Made by a program: the position numbers and the translations under genes. From Undibacterium umbellatum (GTDB taxonomy: Bacteria > Pseudomonadota > Gammaproteobacteria > Burkholderiales > Burkholderiaceae_D), in assembly GCF_014284125.1 (NCBI RefSeq), contig NZ_JACOFX010000001.1, positions 900,724-964,723 of the forward strand: a DNA stretch of 64,000 nucleotides. Reading direction: 5' to 3'. Below, piece by piece: positions 36,471 to 44,851 of the stretch (the stretch's first letter is position 1; the number at the start of each line of letters is the position of its first letter). Below the pieces are notes generated by a model. It ran no database searches and was not told where the DNA came from. It saw nothing but the letters and a program-made list of their open reading frames with translations.

Positions 36471-37492
36471 TGGCGCAGTTGCTGTCACCGTCTCCATTTG
36501 CAATGGAGCAAATATTCAATTCCATCAGCCTGGGACTGATTGTGCTTGACGCGCAACAGACTGTGCACCTGTGGAATGGCTGGGTGGAGAGACACACAGG
36601 CATTCCCGCCAAACAGGTCATCGGCAAGCACATCTCCGAAGCTTTTGAAGAGTTGCCCAGCCGTGCCATCCTGAATGCCATCACCAATACACTGAGTTAT
36701 GGCCTGCCTGTGGTTTTGTCAAATGCCTTGCATCGCTCACCCTTGCCGTTGTTTCAGCGCAACGAGCAAGATGATGGGAAAAGCCGCATCGATCAATCCA
36801 TCACCATCACGCCGATTACTGCGGAGTATGGCGAGCGTCATTGCCTGATACAGATCAGTGACTCGACCACATCGATCAAACGCGAAAAAATCTTGCGCAC
36901 ACATTCTGAAGCGCTGAAGCGAGAAGCCACCACCGACAGCCTGACAGGCATTTATAACCGTCGCTTCTTTGATGAGCATTACAAAATGGCCCTGGGCCAT
37001 GCCGTGCGTCATAGTGTGCCCATGTCAGTGTTCATGGTCGATATCGATTACTTCAAGGAATATAACGACAGCTATGGCCATGTGGCGGGAGACAAGGCGC
37101 TAATACAAGTCGCCACCGCCCTGCGCAAACAATTGATGCGTGCAACCGATGTACTGGCCCGTTTTGGCGGTGAAGAATTCATCCTCATGTTGCCCAACAT
37201 GGCACCTGACTCTGCCATGCTGTTTGCTGAAAAACTGCGGCTGGCTGTGTGGGATTTGAACATACCACATATTAATTCCCGCATTAGCCAGCGTATCAGT
37301 GTCAGCATAGGCTTTAGCAATTTCTATAAGCATCCTGATATTGATGCCAATTCCCTGCTCAAGTGTGCCGATGCTGCACTGTATGAAGCCAAAAAAGCTG
37401 GTCGCAATCAAAGTCAATATATGTCTTTGCAGCACTTCAATATGCAAACTACAGCACCCGCTGGCACCTTACATCAATCTGTCAGCAATTGA
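36470..37492 (+). CDS. PAS-GGDEF diguanylate cyclase
   Basis: 340 residues. An N-terminal PAS-like domain (about 10-130) is followed by a GGDEF domain opening with DSLTGIYNRRFFDEH and with an intact active site GGEEF, so c-di-GMP synthesis is expected. No membrane segment. Its start overlaps the CheC stop (TAATG). The operon links receiver phosphorylation to c-di-GMP output. Confidence 0.92.
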   Translation: MAQLLSPSPFAMEQIFNSISLGLIVLDAQQTVHLWNGWVERHTGIPAKQVIGKHISEAFEELPSRAILNAITNTLSYGLPVVLSNALHRSPLPLFQRNEQDDGKSRIDQSITITPITAEYGERHCLIQISDSTTSIKREKILRTHSEALKREATTDSLTGIYNRRFFDEHYKMALGHAVRHSVPMSVFMVDIDYFKEYNDSYGHVAGDKALIQVATALRKQLMRATDVLARFGGEEFILMLPNMAPDSAMLFAEKLRLAVWDLNIPHINSRISQRISVSIGFSNFYKHPDIDANSLLKCADAALYEAKKAGRNQSQYMSLQHFNMQTTAPAGTLHQSVSN

Positions 37493-37589
37493 ACTCCGGC
37501 TACGTTTTAGCGAAGAAGGCAGTACAAGTAGCTGTGTGACGGTTTTGCGTAAATCCTATTTCAATTACTTTGGTCTTCCAGGAAATAAT

Positions 37590-38465
37590 ATGACTAATTT
37601 TGCCGCCCGCTTTACAGTTTCACGCCGCAACATCATGATTGCCGCCAGCTTGCTGGCATTCACCAGCTTGACCCATGCGCAGCAAATCTTAAGAGTTTCC
37701 GCCATCCCCGACGAAGCACCGACAGAGTTGCAGCGTAAATTCAAACCTCTGGGTACCATGCTTGAAAAAAAACTGGGCATGAAGGTAGAATTCATTCCCG
37801 TCACTGATTATGCCGCCTCAGTAGAAGGCCTGGTCAATAAAAAGCTGGATATGGTCTGGTTTGGTGGCTTCACTTTCATACAAGCCAAGATGCGTAGCAA
37901 AGAGCAAGTCATACCACTGGTGCAGCGGGAAGAAGATGAAAGATTCAAATCCGTCTTCATCACCACCGATAAGAACATTACCAAGCTAGAAGACCTGAAA
38001 GGCAAGACTTTTGCTTTTGGTTCTGAATCTTCTACTTCCGGCCACCTGATGCCACGCTCTTACTTGCTGGCCGCCAAAATCAACCCTGATACGGACATGA
38101 AGCGCATCGCTTTTTCCGGCGCCCATGATGCCACTGTTGCAGCCGTATCTGGCGGCAAGGTAGATGCTGGCGCCCTGAATATTTCAGTATGGGAAAAACT
38201 GCTGGCGCAAGGCAAGGTCGATACCAAACTGGTGCATGTGTTTTATACGACTCCAGGCTACTTTGACTATAACTGGTCGGTACGCGCCGACATGCCTGCC
38301 GAACTACGCAAAAAAATCACAGATGCATTCCTGAATCTTGATCCGGCCAATCCGCAAGACAAGGAAATCCTGGATCTGCAACGTGCGACGCGCTTCATCC
38401 CTACCAAAGCTGACAACTACAAGGCCATCGAAGCGGCAGCACATAATGCCGGCCTGCTGAAGTAA
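37590..38465 (+). CDS. Putative selenate/phosphonate ABC transporter substrate-binding protein
   Basis: 291 residues with a signal peptide ending THAQ near residue 31. The mature start LRVSAIPDEAPTELQRKFKPLG, seen in part here, and FAFGSESSTSGHLMPRSYLL and AFSGAHDATVAAV match the PhnD-like group annotated as putative selenate binding proteins. Substrate assignment in that group is weak; phosphonate or another oxyanion is possible. The start at 37590 follows AGGAAA. It leads a four-gene operon with an ATPase and two permeases. Confidence 0.8.
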   Translation: MTNFAARFTVSRRNIMIAASLLAFTSLTHAQQILRVSAIPDEAPTELQRKFKPLGTMLEKKLGMKVEFIPVTDYAASVEGLVNKKLDMVWFGGFTFIQAKMRSKEQVIPLVQREEDERFKSVFITTDKNITKLEDLKGKTFAFGSESSTSGHLMPRSYLLAAKINPDTDMKRIAFSGAHDATVAAVSGGKVDAGALNISVWEKLLAQGKVDTKLVHVFYTTPGYFDYNWSVRADMPAELRKKITDAFLNLDPANPQDKEILDLQRATRFIPTKADNYKAIEAAAHNAGLLK

Positions 38466-39319
38466 TGCCAGCAGCACCGCTGCTTTTGCAGCAATTGAGC
38501 GTGGCTTTTCCCGGTGCAGTACATACTGCTCCGGTGGCAGGGCAAACTGAGCAGCAATACATACTTGAAAACCTGAACCTGACGGTAGCCCAGGGCGAGC
38601 AGATTGCCATCATAGGCCCGTCTGGTGCGGGGAAAACCACGCTATTGCATACCCTGGCTGCAGCGCACCAGCCAGCCAACGGCCAGTTCCAATTCATGAA
38701 CCACGATGTCTGGGCACTGTCAAACAGGGCGCGCCACGCATTGCGCCGCCATCTGTTTCTGGCACCACAAACGCCGCCGCTACCAGCGCGTCAGCGCGTT
38801 GTGACTGCTGTACTGGCCGGACGCCTGCCGCAATGGACGCTGGCGCAGGCACTGCGCAATCTGATCAAGCCAGCAGACCCACTGTCTGCCTGGCAAGCAT
38901 TGCAGCGTTTTGATCTGCAACATAAACTCTATGCCAGGGTCGACAAGCTGTCTGGTGGTGAACGCCAGCGCTGTGGCCTGGCGCGTCTGCTATTGTCGGA
39001 TGCCAGCCTGCTACTGGTAGATGAACCTCTGTCTGCTCTCGACCCAACGCTGGCGCTGCAAACCCTGAACACCTTGCAACAAGAAGCAAAGCAACGCAAT
39101 GCGACACTGATCTGCAGCCTGCATCAGGTAGAACTGGCACGTCAGCACTTCTCGCGCATCATAGGATTGCGCGCTGGCAAAGTCATGTTCGATAGTGACA
39201 AGGTCAATGATCAGATGATCGCTGAACTGTACCGAAATGCCGGTAGCCCTGAGCAGCAGTCTTTGCACATGACTGCGCCGGATCAGACTGATTTTCCTGA
39301 TGCACCGCGCTGTTTTTAA
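38465..39319 (+). CDS. ABC transporter ATP-binding protein (PhnC-like)
   Basis: 284 residues. Walker A GPSGAGKTTLL, signature LSGGERQR, Walker B LLLVDEPLSALDP and an H-loop SLHQ are all intact. The A of its ATG is the last base of the binding-protein stop. It powers the two following permeases. Confidence 0.92.
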   Translation: MPAAPLLLQQLSVAFPGAVHTAPVAGQTEQQYILENLNLTVAQGEQIAIIGPSGAGKTTLLHTLAAAHQPANGQFQFMNHDVWALSNRARHALRRHLFLAPQTPPLPARQRVVTAVLAGRLPQWTLAQALRNLIKPADPLSAWQALQRFDLQHKLYARVDKLSGGERQRCGLARLLLSDASLLLVDEPLSALDPTLALQTLNTLQQEAKQRNATLICSLHQVELARQHFSRIIGLRAGKVMFDSDKVNDQMIAELYRNAGSPEQQSLHMTAPDQTDFPDAPRCF

Positions 39320-39324
39320 GCAAC

Positions 39325-40164
39325 ATGACACAGCAGGCGAACCATACCGATATTGAGCATGATCCTGCATGGCGCATGCGGATGACTATCAGCTTATGCA
39401 TGCTGGTGTTGCTATGGCCCATGCTGATCATCACTGAATTCAAACCCTGGCAACTGATCGATGCGCAAAGCCTGGCTGCGACCTGGCGTTTTCTATCCGG
39501 GTTTTTTCCACCTGCGCATTCCGCAGAATTCTTATTGATCGTGCTGGAAGCAACCTGGCAAACAATCGCCATTGCCACAGCAGGTCTGACGCTGGCACTG
39601 CTGGGCGCTATTCCCATGACACTGATCGTCAATGAGCACTTATCGATTTCGCGCATAGGCAGCAGACGTATGCATGGCATGGCAAGATTGCTGCGCCAGA
39701 TCGTGCGCTGGAAACTGGTTTTATTGCGCAGCGTTCCCGAACTGGTCTGGGCCTTGCTGTTTGTGCGCCTGGTCGGACTGGGGCCGACTGCGGGCGTATT
39801 CGCCATCGCCCTCACCTATTCCGGCATGCTGGGCAAAGTCTACGCCGAAATCCTGGAAGCCAATGATGCCCACGCCACCGACAGCCTGCTCAGGAATGGC
39901 AGTAGCCGCCTGACAGCTTTTCTCTATGGGGCATTACCCAATGCGGCTCCAGAACTGATCTCCTACACTATCTACCGATGGGAATGTGCCATACGCGGCT
40001 CTGTCGTGATGGGCTTTGTTGGCGCTGGAGGCCTGGGTCAGCGTATGGATGAATCAATGAAAATGTTATCCGGCGATGAAGTATCGACCATGCTCATCGT
40101 ATTCGTACTGCTGGTGGGCCTTGCTGACCTGACCAGCAAACTATTCCGCAAAGCGCTGGCATGA
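39325..40164 (+). CDS. ABC transporter permease (PhnE-like), first copy
   Basis: 279 residues with about six hydrophobic segments. RSVPELVWALLFVRLVGLGP and the cytoplasmic EAA-like loop YAEILEANDAHATDSLLRNG are typical of PhnE permeases. It ends with ATGA overlap into the second permease. Confidence 0.88.
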   Translation: MTQQANHTDIEHDPAWRMRMTISLCMLVLLWPMLIITEFKPWQLIDAQSLAATWRFLSGFFPPAHSAEFLLIVLEATWQTIAIATAGLTLALLGAIPMTLIVNEHLSISRIGSRRMHGMARLLRQIVRWKLVLLRSVPELVWALLFVRLVGLGPTAGVFAIALTYSGMLGKVYAEILEANDAHATDSLLRNGSSRLTAFLYGALPNAAPELISYTIYRWECAIRGSVVMGFVGAGGLGQRMDESMKMLSGDEVSTMLIVFVLLVGLADLTSKLFRKALA

Positions 40165-40964
40165 GTATGCAAGATAACAACATGCCAGCCCCACCGGCGC
40201 TATTAAGTCCACTCAAGCTTGGATTAAGTGCCGGCATCATGCTGCTGGTGATCGCCAGCTTTGTCAGCCTCAACATGGAATGGCGCGCGCTGTTCAGTGA
40301 CGATGCAGCAGGCAAAACCTGGGAATTCCTGCAGGGCTTTGCGCCGCCCGACATCAGCCCTGCCCTGCTGACAAAAACCGCTCTGGCCTCTTTTGAAACC
40401 CTGGCCATGTCGGCACTGGGCACCCTGATTGCCGCCATCCTGGGTCTGTTCCTGGCCCTGCCAGCCAGCGGCCGCTTTGGCCAGGCGGCAAAAAGCAGTA
40501 CCCGATTATTCCTGAATGTGGCGCGTGCCATTCCTGAACTTGTTTGGGCATCCATCATGCTGATTGCCGCTGGCCTTGGTCCCTTTGCTGGCACTATTGC
40601 GCTGGCCGCCCATACCACCGGTGTACTTGGTCGCCTGTTTGCTGAAGTTCTGGAAAACGCCCCACCGCAGGCTGAATCCACGTTGCGCCTGAACGGTGCC
40701 TCTGCCGTCAATGCTTTCCTGTATGCCACGCTGCCACAAAGCCTGCCGCAAATGCTGTCTTACACCCTGTACCGCTGGGAAAACAATATCCGCGCCGCCG
40801 CCATATTGGGTGTGGTCGGTGCTGGTGGCCTTGGGCAGATGTTGAAGTATCACCTGTCACTTTTCCAGATGCAGACCGCCGCCACGGTCATTATCGCTAT
40901 GCTGATACTGGTCGCCATGGTGGATGCATTGAGTTTTGCCATGCGACGCTGGTTGATGCATTAA
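40161..40964 (+). CDS. ABC transporter permease (PhnE-like), second copy
   Basis: 267 residues, a paralogue of the preceding permease: RAIPELVWASIMLIAAGLGP and the EAA-type loop LFAEVLENAPPQAESTLRLNG recur at matching positions, and both have LYRWE/YRWE then VGAGGLGQ. The two probably form a heterodimer. Confidence 0.88.
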   Translation: MSMQDNNMPAPPALLSPLKLGLSAGIMLLVIASFVSLNMEWRALFSDDAAGKTWEFLQGFAPPDISPALLTKTALASFETLAMSALGTLIAAILGLFLALPASGRFGQAAKSSTRLFLNVARAIPELVWASIMLIAAGLGPFAGTIALAAHTTGVLGRLFAEVLENAPPQAESTLRLNGASAVNAFLYATLPQSLPQMLSYTLYRWENNIRAAAILGVVGAGGLGQMLKYHLSLFQMQTAATVIIAMLILVAMVDALSFAMRRWLMH

Positions 40965-40966
40965 TA

Positions 40967-42358
40967 CTACCAACTGATCACGCATGACAAGGCTAGCAGC
41001 CCCAGGGATAGGACAAAGTACAGTAACTGCAAGGGTATCATCCACTTGGCCCAGGTCGCCCAGGGTATGCGCGCAAGTGCCAGCACGCCAACCGTAATGC
41101 CGGATGTCGGTATCATCGGTGTCGTAAATTCACCAAACTGGAATGCCAATATCGCCGTCTGCCTGCTTACACCCACCAGGTCAGCCAGCGGTGCCATGAT
41201 GGGCATAGTCAATGCAGCCTGCCCACTGCCAGAATGGATGAAGAAGTTGATGACAGACTGGATCACAAACATCTTGTGGGCCGCGAAGATGGGATGCGAA
41301 GACTGCACAAAAGGCATCAGGAAATTCAACATAGTGTCGATGATATTGGCATCGCGCGCCAGTATCATGGTGCCGCGAGCCAGGGCAATCACCAGCGCGG
41401 TAGTCACAAGGTCCTTGGCACCGTGCATGAATGCTTCAACAAAACTGTCAGCATTAAGTTTGCCAACGATACCCACCAGTATCGCCATGACCAAAAACAA
41501 TGCTGCAATTTCTTCGATATACCAGCTGTATCTGACTACGCCGACCACCATGGTGATGAGTGCAAGCAGGAATATAAACAGCACGGCCTTGTGGGTCGCC
41601 GTCATGCCAGTAAAATGATTGAACTCATCGATTTTAAGATTTTGACGTTTTTCCTTATCAATTTCAAAAGTCGGACTCAGCTGTGGGTTTTTCTTGATGC
41701 GCGCCGCATACCAACTAAGAAATGCAATGGTAACCAATGTCGCCAATGCCCAGGCGAGCAGGCGGAAACCTATGCCAGAAAACAGTGGAACACCAGCAAT
41801 ACCCTGGGCAATACCCACATTGAAAGGATTCAAAAACGCCGCAGCGAAACCGACTTGCGAACCAATAAAGGGGATCGATACGCCCACCACCGAATCATAG
41901 CCAAGCGCCAGCGCCAGTGGAATAAAGATCATGACGAATGGTATGGCTTCTTCGGCCATGCCAAAAGTAGCCCCACCCAAAGAAAACAAGGTGACAAATA
42001 AAGGAATAATCCCAGCCCTTACCATACTGGAATGGGTATGCGCCTTGGCCACGGATTTGATCATGGCATCGATTGCTTCCGTCTTTTGCAAGACAGCGAA
42101 AGCACCACCGACAATGAGCACAAAACCGATGATCAATGCGGCTTCCACAAAGCCCTTGATTGGTGCCATCATCAGAGCTACTACACCCTGCGGATTACTG
42201 GTGACGTAATGGAACGTGATCGGGTTAATGAGCGTCTTGCCATTGACTACATGGGTATCATATTTGCCGCCAGGTACCAGCCAGGTAGCTAATGCAATCA
42301 ATGCCAGCAAAGAAAACAGCAGGACAAAGGTATTCGGCAATCTGATTTTTTTCAGCAT
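40967..42358 (-). CDS. YfcC-family transporter
   Basis: 463 residues with about 11-12 membrane segments. KIRLPNTFVLLFSLL, GGATFGMAEEAIPF and NPFNVGIAQGIAG are characteristic of the YfcC branch of the DcuC/ArcD-like family, which includes basic amino acid and C4-dicarboxylate carriers. The start at 42358 follows GAGGAG; the frame extends upstream but into the next gene. It lies 13 bp after the aspartoacylase-type gene, so the pair is one operon: transport plus hydrolysis of an N-acyl or dipeptide-like compound (inferred). Confidence 0.85.
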   Translation of the reverse strand: MLKKIRLPNTFVLLFSLLALIALATWLVPGGKYDTHVVNGKTLINPITFHYVTSNPQGVVALMMAPIKGFVEAALIIGFVLIVGGAFAVLQKTEAIDAMIKSVAKAHTHSSMVRAGIIPLFVTLFSLGGATFGMAEEAIPFVMIFIPLALALGYDSVVGVSIPFIGSQVGFAAAFLNPFNVGIAQGIAGVPLFSGIGFRLLAWALATLVTIAFLSWYAARIKKNPQLSPTFEIDKEKRQNLKIDEFNHFTGMTATHKAVLFIFLLALITMVVGVVRYSWYIEEIAALFLVMAILVGIVGKLNADSFVEAFMHGAKDLVTTALVIALARGTMILARDANIIDTMLNFLMPFVQSSHPIFAAHKMFVIQSVINFFIHSGSGQAALTMPIMAPLADLVGVSRQTAILAFQFGEFTTPMIPTSGITVGVLALARIPWATWAKWMIPLQLLYFVLSLGLLALSCVISW

Positions 42359-42371
42359 GATGAACTCCTCT

Positions 42372-43490
42372 TTACATAGACAGTAAATTACCGCTGCGGT
42401 AAGCAACGGCGCCAGCGATTTTGGCAATACGCATACCATGTGTGGCATAGCGTATGGCGACGCGAGCAAATAAAATGCCGGACAGTGTCGCCAATACCGG
42501 CGTCACTTGTGAGCTGACAGGATCAACAATATCTGCCACTTTTTCACCAGCCTCGATGTAATCACCCACAGCTTTGGTAAATACCAGTATGCCTGAACGT
42601 GAGGCAAGCAAAGGCTCGACACCTTCCAATGGTGTAGGCTGACATAAAACTTGCGGTAAAGCGGGTGCTCTGCGACGCAGATAGCCAGCCTGACTGAGGA
42701 AATGAATAATGGCCAAAGCATCTGCCTGTGCAAGTTCATGACTGACTTCGGTTTCCCCGCGCAATTCCACCGTGATGGCCATGCAAGCATTTGGGACAGG
42801 TGTGGCAGCACCAAAGTGCTGTGCCAGTTCCCACCAGTGGCGCGAACAAGATTCATCGAAAGGATCATCTCCCGACAATACCGATACCAGGACCGCTCGC
42901 GCCCCGAGGTAGGCAGCCAGCGGCAGACAGTCTTGCGCAAGCGGTGTACCAGTATATAAATGCATGACAGCCTGGTTATCACAATGCAGGTCCAGCACGA
43001 TATCGGCGTCCACAGCAAGAGTTTGCAGGATTTTCTTTTGCTGATCAGTTGCGGTGTCTGGTTGCCATGCCAGCAACACCGCCAATGCCTGCTGGCGTAT
43101 CAGTTTTACATTTTCGTTGCCATCGGCACCCAGCTTGTCTTCCAGCAGAGGCAGCAAAAATGGTGTCAAGTGGCGATAGCCACGGTTGAAATTGATACCT
43201 GTCGCCAGATCAAAGCGGCCGAAAGGCGTGCCCTGTATGTTCTGCGCCAAACCTATGGGATTAGCAACAGGTACAAGTACGATTTCGGAGGCGATGTCTC
43301 CGGCTTCTTCATATTGCGCGAGCATGTCGCGCAAATAATGATTCACCAGCATGCCAGGGATCTCGTCAGCATGCAAAGACGACTGTATATACACTTTGCG
43401 ACCCTGACCCGGCGTACCGAAATGAAAACTCCGCAATTCACGTGATGACCCGCTACTGACATCGGGCAAGGCATGGCGCTGTATCTGCAT
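42372..43490 (-). CDS. Succinylglutamate desuccinylase/aspartoacylase family metallohydrolase
   Basis: 372 residues of the M14-like AstE/ASPA fold. Zinc ligands are His40 and Glu43 in SLHADEIPG and His169 in DLHCDN; the catalytic Glu is Glu242 in VELRGE. The C-terminal roughly 90 residues form a lipoyl-like beta barrel common in this longer subfamily. It removes acyl groups from amino acids or acts on amide bonds. Co-transcribed with the YfcC carrier and divergent from an RpiR regulator. Confidence 0.87.
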   Translation of the reverse strand: MQIQRHALPDVSSGSSRELRSFHFGTPGQGRKVYIQSSLHADEIPGMLVNHYLRDMLAQYEEAGDIASEIVLVPVANPIGLAQNIQGTPFGRFDLATGINFNRGYRHLTPFLLPLLEDKLGADGNENVKLIRQQALAVLLAWQPDTATDQQKKILQTLAVDADIVLDLHCDNQAVMHLYTGTPLAQDCLPLAAYLGARAVLVSVLSGDDPFDESCSRHWWELAQHFGAATPVPNACMAITVELRGETEVSHELAQADALAIIHFLSQAGYLRRRAPALPQVLCQPTPLEGVEPLLASRSGILVFTKAVGDYIEAGEKVADIVDPVSSQVTPVLATLSGILFARVAIRYATHGMRIAKIAGAVAYRSGNLLSM

Positions 43491-43798
43491 AGAAAACTCT
43501 TTTCTTCGTTGGTAATGCTTGGACCAAAAAACAGAATCACAAATCGATTCTGGATTTACATGATGTAGTCTGGCTTACACAGGATTTATCCTGACTGTGT
43601 TCCCGCTTATCCAATAGTAGTTTGTGCAAGCAGCGCAAAAACAACACTGTTTGAACCTCTCTCCGCCTGTAAGCAATGAACGATTTTTTACATATTCTAC
43701 ATTCATGAAAATAAACTGACAAATAGTATTGAAAATATTTTTAAACAGGTCTACAGTTCATTCATCGAAAAAAGTTTTGCTGAAAGTTTCAGTGATTG
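43491..43798. promoter_or_regulatory. Divergent regulatory region with RpiR-type palindrome
   Basis: About 300 AT-rich bp between the metallohydrolase (leftward) and the RpiR regulator (rightward). A perfect palindrome CTGAAA-G-TTTCAG at 43780-43792 overlaps the ribosome site of the regulator, suitable for autorepression. No gene seen. Confidence 0.55.
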
Positions 43799-44758
43799 AT
43801 GTACATGAAAAAACTAAATACTCCTGTCGAATCTACTTCACCCGAGATGGTCTTTGCAAAATCCACGCTGGGTGAATCATTAATGCTGGTCTTGCAGGAG
43901 GGCTCTCCCTCTTATAAGCGCATTGCCAATTTTCTCTTGCGTAACCAGGTCAAGGTGACGGCATTGGGTATAGAAGACATGGCAGAACAATGTGATGTTT
44001 CAACAGCTACGATCAGCCGCTTTGCGCGTGATATGGGTTTTAATAACTACGCCGGTCTGCGTAACCAGATTGCGGAAGTGGTGCAGGCAGTGTTCCAGCC
44101 AGTAGAAAAACTGCGCAATACCATAGAAGCCAAAAAAAATGCGCCCTCGCCCGCCCACACCAGCATGCAGTTTGCTGCCGCCAATATTGATGCAGCAAAC
44201 CAGGGCATGTCTGAACAGAGTTTGAGCCAGATCGTCAGTCACCTTGCAAAGGCGAATACCGTGTATGTCATGGGCTTTGGACTGAGTGCCCATCTGGCTG
44301 GCATGCTGGCCCTGCATTTACAGCCCTTTTGTTCACATGTGGTGGAAGTGGTGGGATACGGCGGCACGGAAGTAGCTGCTGGCCATCTGGCAAACATTAC
44401 CGACAAGGATGTGCTGATTGTTATCTCCTTCCCACGCTATGCGCTGGATGTCATCAAGCTCACGCAGTTTGTGCGTGACCACGGTGCCTGTGTCGTGACG
44501 ATCACCGATTCTCCAGCGTCACCGATTGCACAACTAGGCAATTACTTACTGCTGGCACCCAGCACCCATGGCGTCTTACCCAGCAGTGCCAGTGCAGCTA
44601 TTGCCGTCATTGAAGCCCTGGTCAGCAGCATGATGGTGTCGAATAAGAAGAATGTGGAAAAGGCCATGCGCCTGACCGAAGCGATATCAGCCTATTTGCA
44701 TAGCGCTGACAACAATATCAAATACACAAAGCCGGATAGCAATAAAACCAAGAAGTAA
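43799..44758 (+). CDS. MurR/RpiR family transcriptional regulator
   Basis: 319 residues. The N-terminal helix-turn-helix (about 20-95) has ASTISRFARDMGF-like residues (VSTATISRFARDMGF), followed by a SIS domain (about 125-265) with VMGFGLSAHLAG and DVLIVISFPRYALDV. SIS domains bind phosphosugars or related ligands, but several RpiR regulators act on amino acid pathways. The start could be TTG 43796, ATG 43799 or ATG 43805; 43799 is a compromise. It lies between the transporter/hydrolase pair and the receptor/cyanophycinase pair and likely controls both. Confidence 0.85.
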   Translation: MYMKKLNTPVESTSPEMVFAKSTLGESLMLVLQEGSPSYKRIANFLLRNQVKVTALGIEDMAEQCDVSTATISRFARDMGFNNYAGLRNQIAEVVQAVFQPVEKLRNTIEAKKNAPSPAHTSMQFAAANIDAANQGMSEQSLSQIVSHLAKANTVYVMGFGLSAHLAGMLALHLQPFCSHVVEVVGYGGTEVAAGHLANITDKDVLIVISFPRYALDVIKLTQFVRDHGACVVTITDSPASPIAQLGNYLLLAPSTHGVLPSSASAAIAVIEALVSSMMVSNKKNVEKAMRLTEAISAYLHSADNNIKYTKPDSNKTKK

Positions 44759-44780
44759 ATAAGCAAAAATAAGCGAATCA

Positions 44781-44802
44781 CAGTCACTCTGCGGAGTGAC
44801 TG
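44781..44802. terminator. Perfect hairpin between rpiR and the TonB receptor gene
   Basis: CAGTCACTC (44781-44789) pairs with GAGTGACTG (44794-44802). A T-run follows only 10 bases later, so it is an imperfect terminator or attenuator limiting read-through into the receptor gene. Confidence 0.55.
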
Positions 44803-44851
44803 AGGGGGATGCTTTTTTTAAATTTCTGTAAAACCTGAGGAGAGCAAGGCA

